From Hydrogenophilales bacterium (GTDB lineage Bacteria; Pseudomonadota; Gammaproteobacteria; Burkholderiales; Thiobacillaceae): a DNA stretch of 12,059 nucleotides. Both the position numbers and the translations under genes were made by a program. Positions 1 through 7,010 of this stretch are shown one piece after another (within the stretch, counting starts at the first letter, position 1; each line of letters starts with the position of its first letter). The stretch covers positions 1-12,059 of the forward strand of contig JAABQE010000155.1 of NCBI GenBank assembly GCA_011391655.1, read 5' to 3'. Below the pieces are notes generated by a model. It ran no database searches. It was given only the letters and a program-made list of their open reading frames with translations, and was not told the origin of the DNA.

Positions 1-93
1 CGGACAGGGGCTTTATTCCATGCAGAGAGGACGTTGATTCAAACGTACCAGGCCAGCTTCCATGAATCTGTGGGCTGCCCCCCGCCTGTTATT

Positions 94-118
94 TTTATTC
101 CATGGAGGATGGAATAAA
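94..118. repeat. Perfect 10-bp inverted repeat, with a third copy at 12-21
   Basis: TTTATTCCAT at 94-103 is followed by a 5-base spacer (GGAGG, 104-108) and its exact reverse complement ATGGAATAAA at 109-118. The same 10-mer occurs again at 12-21 in the same orientation as the left arm. Each copy contains GGAATAAA, the -35-like element of the promoter proposed for the sigma gene. There is no U-tract after the hairpin, so a simple terminator is unlikely. A binding site or paired divergent -35 elements fits better (inference). Confidence 0.7.
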
Positions 119-139
119 TCAGCCCTATGCTGCGTCTTA
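111..139 (+). promoter_or_regulatory. Putative ECF-sigma (autoregulatory) promoter
   Basis: A GGAATAAA element at 111-118 is followed by CGTCTTA at 133-139, with 16 bases between GGAATA and CGTCTT. A GGAA-type -35 with a CGTC/GTC-type -10 is the usual look of promoters read by ECF sigma factors, which often transcribe their own genes. Transcription would begin near 145, about 34 bases before the proposed TTG start at 179. The element is inferred from sequence alone, and the exact recognition sequence of this sigma factor is unknown. Confidence 0.5.
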
Positions 140-168
140 CTGATAGCTGCACCTGGCGTCGTTTTCCT

Positions 169-173
169 GGAGA
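169..173 (+). promoter_or_regulatory. Ribosome binding site deciding the sigma-factor start
   Basis: GGAGA at 169-173 is five bases before an in-frame TTG at 179. The in-frame ATG at 218 has no comparable site. The far upstream ATG at 62 precedes the proposed promoter, so it should not be transcribed from it. This favours TTG 179, with TTG 191 and ATG 218 as alternatives. Confidence 0.45.
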
Positions 174-178
174 CCGGA

Positions 179-715
179 TTGATCTGGCCGTTGAATCGTC
201 ATCGTGATTTAAACCGCATGCGCCCCCGGCTCTATCGGTTGGCCTATGCGTGGTGCCACGATCCCCATCTGGCCGATGATCTGGTTCAGGAGGCCCTCTC
301 AAAAGCCATGTCTACCGCTGCCTTGCTGAAGGAACCCCGGGCGATGGAATGCTGGCTCATGTCCATCCTGAACAATTGCTGGCGTGATGTGCTGCGGTCA
401 CGCAAACCCCACGACGATATTGATCAATGGAATGAAAGCCTGGAAAGTCCGTTGCCCGGTCTCGATGAACAATATGCGGAACAGCAGCTTTCTTTTCAGG
501 TCAGGCGAGCCATAGGCATGCTGCCTTTGGCTCAAAGACAGGTATTAACCCTGGTTGATATTGAAGAATGCAGCTATGCGGAAGTCGCTACAATTTTAGG
601 GATTCCAGCCGGCACCGTGATGAGCCGCCTGTCGCGTGCCAGGGACGCGCTCAAAGCGTCGTTGCAGGCCATGCGTCCCGGCATCGCTGCCCCTCGGCTA
701 AGGAGAGTCAAATGA
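179..715 (+). CDS. ECF-type RNA polymerase sigma-70 factor
   Basis: This is an alternative sigma factor that would direct RNA polymerase to a small stress regulon. From the TTG at 179 it has 178 residues, the usual length for the ECF class. Region 2 spans about residues 15-75, with RLYRLAYAWC and the region 2.2 core LADDLVQEALSKA at 31-43. Region 4 spans about 112-165: LPLAQRQVLTLVDIEECSYA is followed by the helix-turn-helix GIPAGTVMSRLSRAR (141-155). The open frame extends back to an ATG at 62, but that part is hydrophobic, unlike sigma factors, and overlaps the proposed promoter. The stop overlaps the start of the anti-sigma gene (ATGA), so the pair is translationally coupled. The region is visibly less GC-rich than the genes that follow. 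Family assignment is secure. The exact start and the regulon are not. Confidence 0.9.
   Translation: MIWPLNRHRDLNRMRPRLYRLAYAWCHDPHLADDLVQEALSKAMSTAALLKEPRAMECWLMSILNNCWRDVLRSRKPHDDIDQWNESLESPLPGLDEQYAEQQLSFQVRRAIGMLPLAQRQVLTLVDIEECSYAEVATILGIPAGTVMSRLSRARDALKASLQAMRPGIAAPRLRRVK
701..706 (+). promoter_or_regulatory. Shine-Dalgarno of the anti-sigma gene, inside the sigma gene
   Basis: AGGAGA at 701-706 lies in the last codons of the sigma gene, five bases before ATG 712. It fixes the anti-sigma start at 712 rather than at the longer open frame beginning at 568, which would overlap region 4 of the sigma factor in another frame. Confidence 0.8.
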
Positions 716-1440
716 ACACGCCTTCAAAAGAGCAGGTCTCCGCATTTGTGGATTCTGAACTCTCCAAACAGGAGAACGCCGACATGCTCGAAGCGATGAG
801 CGAAGACAGGCAACTTGCTGAATCCGCCTGCGAGTTGCGCAACCTGAAGCTCATGGTTCGGCATGCTTATGAAGACACGATGGAAAGCAAACCATCCCCC
901 TCCCGTCCCTGGCGTGGGTATGCGTCCAGGGCGATCGCTGCCACGCTGATACTGGCATTAGGCTCATTGACCGGATGGAAAATCCACGAATCGATTGCGC
1001 CGGATAACTGGATGGTGGCCACACCCGGTTTGCCAAAAGACATTCATCCAGTCAGCCTGGCGGTCGCTTTAAGGACGGACCGGTTCATCCTGCACATCGA
1101 CAGCAACAAGCCTGAACAAGTGCGTTCCGCGCTTGACCGGGCTTCGAGCTTGCTCAGTAATGGGCAATCCAGCCGGCAGGACGTTCATATAGAAATTATT
1201 GCCAACAACCATGGTTTGGACATGTTGCGGCAGGACCGCAGCCGGGTTGCCGACAGAATCAATCAGCTTTCGGATGCGTACCCGGATAAGCTGAAATTTG
1301 TCGCCTGTGGTCAGTCAGTCAAACGGTTCGAACAGGAGGGACAGCATGTGAAATTGCTGCCCCAGGTGCAGGTCGCCTCTTCGGCCATCGATGAAATCGT
1401 GACTCACCTGAAAGAGGGATGGACCTATATCAAGGTTTGA
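712..1440 (+). CDS. Membrane anti-sigma factor with C-terminal DsrE-like domain
   Basis: The 242-residue protein probably holds the upstream sigma factor inactive at the membrane. Residues 1-55 are a polar helical segment beginning SKEQVSAFVDSEL, typical of RseA-like anti-sigma N-termini. I see no HxxxCxxC zinc motif. Residues 70-90 form a single hydrophobic helix (AIAATLILALGSLTGW) following a basic stretch. Residues 123-242 resemble the DsrE-like family (COG1416 type): RFILHID, then DVHIEIIANNHGLDMLR, KFVACGQSVKRF with Cys199, and a GWTYIKV end. With the N-terminus in the cytoplasm, the DsrE-like domain should face the periplasm, where it could sense a ligand or redox or sulfur state (inference). 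The start is set by AGGAGA at 701-706 and the ATGA overlap. Anti-sigma identity rests mainly on position and topology. The DsrE-like call rests on motif pattern. Confidence 0.82.
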   Translation: MNTPSKEQVSAFVDSELSKQENADMLEAMSEDRQLAESACELRNLKLMVRHAYEDTMESKPSPSRPWRGYASRAIAATLILALGSLTGWKIHESIAPDNWMVATPGLPKDIHPVSLAVALRTDRFILHIDSNKPEQVRSALDRASSLLSNGQSSRQDVHIEIIANNHGLDMLRQDRSRVADRINQLSDAYPDKLKFVACGQSVKRFEQEGQHVKLLPQVQVASSAIDEIVTHLKEGWTYIKV

Positions 1441-1508
1441 GATGCCCGGCCTTTACCGCTTTATATTTCATCGATCAACGATTCAAACTGGATGGCTATT
1501 CGCCCGGA

Positions 1509-2543
1509 TCACAGCGCGAAACCCGCCAGCTCCGCCTCGAACGCCTCCGCACTCAATCCGTCAAATGCATCCCGGCTGAACAGGGTGACGACTCCCGCCA
1601 TCTCGCTCCAGCCATAGCCGCTGCATTGGGCGCTCAGCTTGCGGCTGTCTTGCGGGACGCGCGGGATGAGATGCAGGCAATCCCGGCTGTAGACGAGGTT
1701 GTAGGGGGTGTTGTGCTGGTGCAGCCGGTCGAGCGCAAACCAGGCGGCTGCCGGGTCGGTGAAGCGCTGGCAGGGCAGCGGATAGGTTTCTGTGCCGCCG
1801 TTGTGGATGAAGCGCGCGTCTTGCACCGGCAGCGGGCTGGCCCGCACGAAGCTCTGAAAGTGCAGGTGGTTGACCGATGCGCCTGCGCCGGTGCTGTTGT
1901 AGCCGAGGCAGAAGCCGGGCACGCTGGTGTGTGCGCAGAGCGTCCACGCCCAGCCGTGTAGTTCGGGACTCAGGTGTTGTGGCAGTTGGCGCAGGGGTTC
2001 CGGCACCAGCAGGCCATGCAGGCGGGCGAACGGAAATTTGTTGTAGAGCAGGCGCGCGGGTTTGCCGGCCAGCTCGCCTTCCCAGAATATTTCCCTGGCC
2101 AGAAACGGCCGGTTGAAGTGAAAGCCGTCTGGATTAAACGGGCACAGCAGGCTGGTGAACTGAAGTCCGCTGGTGCGCGGCGGGCGCAGGGCGCGGATCG
2201 GATTGAACAGCATGTCCCACGCACCGGCGCGACGGCTTTGCAGGGTTTGCAGATGCTCGAATCCGATGGCGTGCAGTTTGAGAAACACCATGACGTCGTC
2301 GTCCGGCTCGGTCAGCTTGCGGCCTTGCCGCAATGCTTCGGTGAGGGCGTCCGCGAGTTCGGTGTGGCGCGCCGCGAGGGCGGGGGCGAGTTGTCTCCAC
2401 AGGCGGGCATCGTAGGCGGCGTTGGCCAGCACCAGGATGAAAACGCCGAGGCCTCGATGCTGTTCCAGCATTGAGGTGAGGCGGTCGGCGAAGGCGGTTT
2501 CGAGTGCCGGGGCGGATGCGAAGGGTTGAAGTGTGAGTGTCAT
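1509..2543 (-). CDS. HIT/GalT-superfamily phosphorylase or nucleotidyltransferase-like protein
   Basis: This 344-residue protein carries NHLHFQ at residues 225-230, the HxHxQ active-site pattern of the GalT branch of the histidine-triad superfamily (galactose-1-phosphate uridylyltransferase, Ap4A phosphorylase, GDP-hexose phosphorylase of the VTC2 type). In those enzymes the second histidine is the nucleotide-accepting residue, here His228. Supporting stretches are LLYNKFPFARLHGLLVPE (165-182), comparable to the NKFP segment of Ap4A phosphorylases, and YNLVYSRDCLHLIPR (281-295) near the C-terminus. The substrate cannot be read from sequence: a dinucleotide or a nucleotide sugar are both plausible. 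No signal peptide is visible, so the protein is probably cytoplasmic. It begins 30 bases after the DUF302 stop and has no strong Shine-Dalgarno, which suggests co-transcription with that gene. The spacer to the convergent anti-sigma gene (1441-1508) shows no clear terminator. Confidence 0.72.
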   Translation of the reverse strand: MTLTLQPFASAPALETAFADRLTSMLEQHRGLGVFILVLANAAYDARLWRQLAPALAARHTELADALTEALRQGRKLTEPDDDVMVFLKLHAIGFEHLQTLQSRRAGAWDMLFNPIRALRPPRTSGLQFTSLLCPFNPDGFHFNRPFLAREIFWEGELAGKPARLLYNKFPFARLHGLLVPEPLRQLPQHLSPELHGWAWTLCAHTSVPGFCLGYNSTGAGASVNHLHFQSFVRASPLPVQDARFIHNGGTETYPLPCQRFTDPAAAWFALDRLHQHNTPYNLVYSRDCLHLIPRVPQDSRKLSAQCSGYGWSEMAGVVTLFSRDAFDGLSAEAFEAELAGFAL

Positions 2544-2573
2544 GCGGTTTGCGAGGGCGCGTGAACGGCGCGC

Positions 2574-3287
2574 TCAGAGCTCGCCATTGGCGCCTGCGCG
2601 CATCACGCTGTCGAGCTTGTCGCGAATGGCGAGCGCGCCCTCGCGCAGTTCTGGCGTGATGTTCAGTTGCTTGCCGGCGATGTCGATCCCGGTCACGTCC
2701 CAGTCCAGGGTCAGGACCCAGATATTTTTGTCAGCGTCTTCCATCACGGCGATGCGGCAGGGCATGAACACCACCATTTCGGGAATGACCCGCAACAGTT
2801 CGCGGCCCACGGCGATATCACAGAAGCTGAACACTTCGATGCGGGGGGCGTGATCGTCGCTCAGCACGGCTTTGAAGTCTTTCGACATCAGATTTTTGCT
2901 GACGTATTTCAAATTGACCTGGTTGGCGCGCAGCATCATCGACTCGACCACTTCATCAAACGACACGCCGGGCTTGACCCGGTATTTGACGGCAAAGTAA
3001 TTCACCGCTTCGCGTGCGTCCATTTCTGCCATGTGGGTCGTCATGGGCATGGCCAGCTGCTTCCAGCGCTTCTTTTCGTCGGGGGTGAGGATGCGATTCA
3101 TCTGGTAATCGCGATAGGGCGGGGGCGGCGCCTGCTGCATCATGATGGGGCCGTAAGGCGTCGGGGTGGTGTCGATCCAGCCGGCTGGCGTCGCAGCGGG
3201 CTGCTCAGGCTTGACGGCGGACGGGTCGGCGGCAAGCGCGGACAGGCTGCACGTCCAGGCGAAAGCGAATAAAACAAAGCGCTTCAT
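2574..3287 (-). CDS. Exported DUF302-domain protein
   Basis: This is a 237-residue protein with a clear Sec signal peptide: MKR, a hydrophobic core, and likely cleavage after SALA near residue 19. A proline-rich linker (about 22-60) follows. Residues 108-195 match the DUF302 pattern: VSFDEVVESM, IEVFSFCDIAVGRELLRVIP, VVFMPCRIAVMED and WVLTLDWD. Cys156 and Cys177 lie in that domain. DUF302 proteins have no settled function. Some lie near sulfur or energy metabolism genes, and the family fold has been considered ligand-binding. The start is supported by AGGAGA at 3294-3299, six bases upstream. It follows the hybrid kinase by 72 bases, in which a promoter candidate is visible. The mature protein should be periplasmic. 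Confidence 0.85.
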   Translation of the reverse strand: MKRFVLFAFAWTCSLSALAADPSAVKPEQPAATPAGWIDTTPTPYGPIMMQQAPPPPYRDYQMNRILTPDEKKRWKQLAMPMTTHMAEMDAREAVNYFAVKYRVKPGVSFDEVVESMMLRANQVNLKYVSKNLMSKDFKAVLSDDHAPRIEVFSFCDIAVGRELLRVIPEMVVFMPCRIAVMEDADKNIWVLTLDWDVTGIDIAGKQLNITPELREGALAIRDKLDSVMRAGANGEL

Positions 3288-3293
3288 GATGGG

Positions 3294-3299
3294 TCTCCT
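3294..3299 (-). promoter_or_regulatory. Shine-Dalgarno of the DUF302 gene
   Basis: AGGAGA, read on the - strand, lies six bases before the ATG at 3287-3285. It is one of the strongest ribosome binding sites in the window and confirms the start that yields a complete signal peptide. Confidence 0.75.
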
Positions 3300-3314
3300 G
3301 CGAAAGGTGGGTCT

Positions 3315-3342
3315 ATCCTACGCGCCGCAAGACCTGCGTCAA
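3315..3342 (-). promoter_or_regulatory. Candidate sigma-70 promoter for the DUF302 gene
   Basis: On the - strand, TTGACG (3342-3337; five of six matches to TTGACA) is followed after 16 bases by TAGGAT (3320-3315; four of six to TATAAT). Transcription would start near 3308, about 20 bases before the ATG, with the Shine-Dalgarno in between. It would let the DUF302 and phosphorylase-like genes be expressed apart from the kinase. Inferred from sequence only. Confidence 0.4.
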
Positions 3343-3359
3343 CGGGGAGTGGCCAGGGC

Positions 3360-5936
3360 TCAGGCGCGTGCGTGAAACGTATTTTCCAGCGCACGTAATT
3401 CGGCGGCTGCGCGGGAGAAATCCCCGTCCCGCAGGCTGCTTTCAATGCGTGCTGCCGCGTCTTGAATGACGCGGGCGGTGACGCTGGCGGCGGCACCTTT
3501 CAGCGCATGGGCTTCCTTGCGGCAAGCCTCGGCGTCACCCTGTTCAATCCCGCGTTTGAGTGCGGCGATGCTGGCCTCGGTGGTGCTGACAAACAGGGTG
3601 AGCAGATCGGTCACCAATCCAGGATTGCCGGGATAGCGAGCGTGCAGGGTGGGCAGGTCGACGAGTTGAAGGCGCGGCACCGCTGCTTCAATGGCGCCTG
3701 TTTCGACTGAGTCTGTTTCAATCAAAACCGCGCCGATGCGCGGCAGCCACTGCGCCAGCAGTGCGCCCAGCGCGGCTTCGTTATACGGCTTGGCGAGATA
3801 GTCGTTCGCGCCCGCCGCCAGACAGACTTCGCGGAAACCCGTGTTGGCGTTGGCCGTGAGCGCAACGATGGGGATGTGGCGGACATCGCCTGGCAGCTGG
3901 CGTATCCGTTGGGTGGCTTCCAGACCATCCATTTCCGGCATTTGCCAATCCATCAACACCAGGTCGAACGCTTCGCTTGCCAGGCGTTCAAGCACCTGGG
4001 CTCCGTTGTCGACGATGACATGCTGCAAGCCCATTGCATCGAGTTGGTGAGCCAGGACTTTCTGGTTGACCGGGTGATCCTCGGCCACCAGGATGCGTCC
4101 CTTGAGCTGGATCACCGCAGGCGAGGGCAGCTCGACCAGAGGCAAGTTGGTGGGCGGCAGCACCAGGCTCAGGGTGAAGCAGCTGCCCTGGTCGGGCAGG
4201 CTTTCGACGCTGAGCTGGCCTGCCATCAACTGTGCCAGCTGGCTGCTCACCGCGAGTCCGAGTCCGGTGCCGCCGAAGCGCCGTGTGGTCGATGAATCGG
4301 CCTGCGAAAAAGCCTGGAACAGGCGCCCCTGCGTTTCGGGGGCGATCCCGATGCCATGGTCCCGCACGTGGAACCGGCATTGGATGGCATCGCCACCCGT
4401 GGCTTCAAATTCAACGGCGAGTTCTATCTCACCTTGCTGGGTAAATTTGATGGCGTTATCGACCAGGTTGAGCAAAATCTGGCGGATGCGGGTGGGGTCG
4501 CCGAGCAGGGCAGTGGGCGCGGTGTCGGGAAGCGTGAGCTTTAAACGCAGGTTTTTTTCCAGTGCGCGCGCCTGAAAAAGGGTGGTCACGCCCTGCGCCA
4601 GCGCCACCGGCGAGAAGGCGACCTGCTCGATGAGCAGCTTGCCAGCCTCGATTTTAGAAAAGTCGAGAATGTCGTTAATGATGTTGAGCAGGCTTTCCGC
4701 CGAGCTTTTCAGGGTCGCGGTGTATTCGCGCTGCAGGCCATTGAGCGGCGTTTTCAGCAGCAGGCTGCTCATCCCCAGAATGCCGTGCATCGGCGTGCGA
4801 ATTTCGTGGCTGACGTTGGCGACGAATTCGGATTTGGATTGCGCCATTTTCAGGGCGGCCTCGCGTGCGGCTTCCTTGGCCGCTTCGGTAGCGCGGCGCG
4901 CGGAGACATCACGCATGATGGCCTGGATCACCGGCTGGCCTTCCAGTTCCATCGCGTGCAGGGCAATTTCTGCCGAGAACACCGAGCCGTCCTGGCGCCG
5001 TCCCTGCCAGTCCATTACCGCATGCCCCTGTTCGCGTGCCAGTTCGATGAAACGCATGGCATGGTCTTTTGCGGTGGCGCCATCGGCCTGTATGGTGGTG
5101 CCAAGTTGCTGGATCGGCATCTGCAGAAACTCGTCTACCGACTTCATCCTGAACAGGGCGAGGGTGGCCGGGTTGCAGTCGGTAAACGTCTTGTCATTGA
5201 GGATGACGACCGCATCAGAGTTGGTTTCAAACAGGGTCTGGTATTTCAGCCGTTCGGTTTCGAGTTGCCGCGTCTGCTTCAGCAGGTGGCGGCCAACCAG
5301 CACGGCGACCAGTGTGGCCAGCAGCGTGGCCAGAACGCCCAGCACCAGCATCAGCTTGCGGGTGGCCTGATAGGCGGCATAGGTTTGGGCCAGCGCGGCT
5401 TCGTTCGCCTCGCGCTGCAGGCTGGTCATATTGTCGAGCACTTCCACCAGCTGGTTTTGCAGCGGAATGACTTCCTGCTGCAACTGCCGCAAGGCCTCGT
5501 AGTTGTTGTCGGCCAGCGCCACTTCGATGACGTTGAATATCGCAGGCTGATTGATGGCAGTGTTGAAATCCAGTTCTTCCATCACGCGGATTTCATTCGG
5601 CGATTTGAGGAGGCTCGCAAGCTGGTTGCGAGCCTTGATGTAGCGTTCGCCGTACTGGATGAACTGTTCGAACAGCTCATTTTTTTCCCAAGGGTCGGTT
5701 GATGCGACGATGGTGTGCATCAACACGCTGCGGTCACGCAGGGTGTCGCGCATCTGCGAGGCGAGCCGGGTCTTGAGGTTGTTGACGGTGACCACATTGG
5801 CCAGTTCGCTGTTGAGCTGCGCCATCTGGGTGACGCCCAGCCCGATCACTGCCAGCATCAACAGCAGCGCGGCCGTGAAGCCGAGCCCGACATTGAACAG
5901 CAGGCCGCGCGGCTGGGAGAGCGGCATGACGGGCAC
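3360..5936 (-). CDS. Hybrid sensor histidine kinase (sensor-PAS-HisKA-HATPase-REC-HPt)
   Basis: This 858-residue inner-membrane phosphorelay kinase has TM1 at about 12-36 and TM2 at about 194-216, flanking a roughly 155-residue, mostly helical periplasmic sensor. A PAS domain (about 228-350, with NPATLALF and FSAEIALHAM) is followed by a short coiled coil. HisKA is at 367-432, with phospho-acceptor His377 in SHEIRTPMHGILG. HATPase_c is at about 475-595, with N-box Asn490/Asn494, DHGIGI (526-531) and GGTGLGL (555-561). The receiver domain is at 613-730, with Asp663 in LMDWQMPEMDG and Lys716. The C-terminal HPt domain is at about 765-855, with His810 in AHALKGAA. All catalytic residues are present. 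No output domain or separate response regulator lies in the window, so the final target is unknown. The frame opens with GTG directly after the ATPase stop; an ATG three codons later (5927-5925) is an equally good start. The position suggests expression with the iron importer. Confidence 0.93.
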   Translation of the reverse strand: MPVMPLSQPRGLLFNVGLGFTAALLLMLAVIGLGVTQMAQLNSELANVVTVNNLKTRLASQMRDTLRDRSVLMHTIVASTDPWEKNELFEQFIQYGERYIKARNQLASLLKSPNEIRVMEELDFNTAINQPAIFNVIEVALADNNYEALRQLQQEVIPLQNQLVEVLDNMTSLQREANEAALAQTYAAYQATRKLMLVLGVLATLLATLVAVLVGRHLLKQTRQLETERLKYQTLFETNSDAVVILNDKTFTDCNPATLALFRMKSVDEFLQMPIQQLGTTIQADGATAKDHAMRFIELAREQGHAVMDWQGRRQDGSVFSAEIALHAMELEGQPVIQAIMRDVSARRATEAAKEAAREAALKMAQSKSEFVANVSHEIRTPMHGILGMSSLLLKTPLNGLQREYTATLKSSAESLLNIINDILDFSKIEAGKLLIEQVAFSPVALAQGVTTLFQARALEKNLRLKLTLPDTAPTALLGDPTRIRQILLNLVDNAIKFTQQGEIELAVEFEATGGDAIQCRFHVRDHGIGIAPETQGRLFQAFSQADSSTTRRFGGTGLGLAVSSQLAQLMAGQLSVESLPDQGSCFTLSLVLPPTNLPLVELPSPAVIQLKGRILVAEDHPVNQKVLAHQLDAMGLQHVIVDNGAQVLERLASEAFDLVLMDWQMPEMDGLEATQRIRQLPGDVRHIPIVALTANANTGFREVCLAAGANDYLAKPYNEAALGALLAQWLPRIGAVLIETDSVETGAIEAAVPRLQLVDLPTLHARYPGNPGLVTDLLTLFVSTTEASIAALKRGIEQGDAEACRKEAHALKGAAASVTARVIQDAAARIESSLRDGDFSRAAAELRALENTFHARA

Positions 5937-7004
5937 TTACTCTTGCCGGAAGGCAACCACGTGATCGACCGCCAGCTTGATGCCGATCCGTTCGCCGATG
6001 GCGTGGTTGTGATGCGAGGGCACCAGCGACAGTGCGCGCTGGCCGCTGGGCAATTTCAGCGTGTAGAGAAACTCCGCGCCGCGAAACGCCTTGTTCTCGA
6101 CTTCGGCCATCAGCAGGCTATCGTCGTCGTGGATGATGTCGTCGGGCCGTAGCAGCACATCGACGTGGCAACTGCGCACGCAATCGTCGCAGCCGCTGGC
6201 GTCGCATTCGACTGGAATGTGGCCGTTGAGCACGCCGAGTTCGATTTCCACCTGATGGCTGTTGATGACTTCGCCGGTTACCAGCGTGCCCTGCCCCACG
6301 AAGTCGGCAACGAAACGATTGGCCGGTTCGTGATACAGGTTGTAGGGGGTGTCCCATTGCTGGATGCGCCCCTGGTGCATGACGCCGACCCAGTCGGCCA
6401 GCGCGAAGGCTTCATTCTGATCGTGGGTGACGATGAGCGCGGTGCTGCCTTCGCGCTTGAGAATGTCGCGCACTTCGAGCGATAGCCGTTCACGCAGTTC
6501 GACATCAAGATTGGAAAACGGCTCGTCCATCAGGATCAGGCGTGGGCGCGGCGCCAGGGCGCGGGCGAGCGCCACCCGCTGTTGCTGGCCGCCGGAAAGC
6601 TGGTGGGGAAACTGGTCGGCGTGACCGCTCAAGCCGACCAGTGTCAGCAGTTCGGCAATGCGCGCCTGCTGCGCCGCTTTGGAATCGTCGCGCAAGCCAA
6701 AGCCGACGTTTTTGGCCACGCTGAGATGCGGAAACAGCGCGTAATCCTGAAATACCATGCCAACGCGGCGTTTTTCGGCGGCCAGCATCCAGCCGGGGCG
6801 GCTGACGGTTTCACCGTCGATGCGAATTTTGCCGCTTTGAATCGGTTCGAAACCGGAGATGCAGCGCAACGCCGTCGTCTTGCCGCAACCCGAGGGGCCG
6901 AGCAGGCAGCCGATCGCGCCTTCAGGCAGGGTAAAGGAGAGGTCGGCAATGATTTGCCGTTTTGCATAAGACTGTGAAACCGAGTCGAGGATTAATTCAG
7001 CCAT
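5937..7004 (-). CDS. fbpC: Ferric iron ABC transporter, ATP-binding protein (FbpC-like)
   Basis: This 355-residue ATPase would drive Fe3+ import through the neighbouring permease. The nucleotide-binding domain shows Walker [10 protein letters not shown] (36-44), Q-loop Gln86 in [10 protein letters not shown], the ABC signature LSGGQQQR (136-143), Walker B LILMDEP (156-162) and H-loop His194. The C-terminal part (about 235-355) is the regulatory OB/TOBE-like region, with LLRPDDI and the common FRGAEF segment of the FbpC/PotA group. Unusually, that region carries Cys267, Cys272, Cys275 and Cys279 (spacing C-x4-C-x2-C-x3-C) just before VDVLLRPDD. Four clustered cysteines could bind iron, zinc or an iron-sulfur cluster (inference). 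The start at 7004 lies six bases after the permease stop and has no clear Shine-Dalgarno, pointing to translational coupling. Ferric iron specificity is inferred from the linked binding protein and Fur box. Confidence 0.92.
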   Translation of the reverse strand: MAELILDSVSQSYAKRQIIADLSFTLPEGAIGCLLGPSGCGKTTALRCISGFEPIQSGKIRIDGETVSRPGWMLAAEKRRVGMVFQDYALFPHLSVAKNVGFGLRDDSKAAQQARIAELLTLVGLSGHADQFPHQLSGGQQQRVALARALAPRPRLILMDEPFSNLDVELRERLSLEVRDILKREGSTALIVTHDQNEAFALADWVGVMHQGRIQQWDTPYNLYHEPANRFVADFVGQGTLVTGEVINSHQVEIELGVLNGHIPVECDASGCDDCVRSCHVDVLLRPDDIIHDDDSLLMAEVENKAFRGAEFLYTLKLPSGQRALSLVPSHHNHAIGERIGIKLAVDHVVAFRQE

Positions 7005-7010
7005 AGGGGT

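Noticed and set aside
62..178. Upstream extension of the sigma-factor frame to ATG 62
   Set aside because: The extra residues are hydrophobic and unlike sigma factors, the ATG has no Shine-Dalgarno, and the stretch contains the proposed promoter and inverted repeat.
1441..1508. Possible terminator between the convergent anti-sigma and phosphorylase-like genes
   Set aside because: I found no GC-rich hairpin followed by a U-run in either direction. Only weak short repeats (for example around CGATCAACGATTC) are present.
4785..5702. + strand open frame of about 300 codons opposite the histidine kinase
   Set aside because: It lacks recognisable motifs and is rich in His, Gln and Arg. The kinase on the other strand has all catalytic motifs in order.
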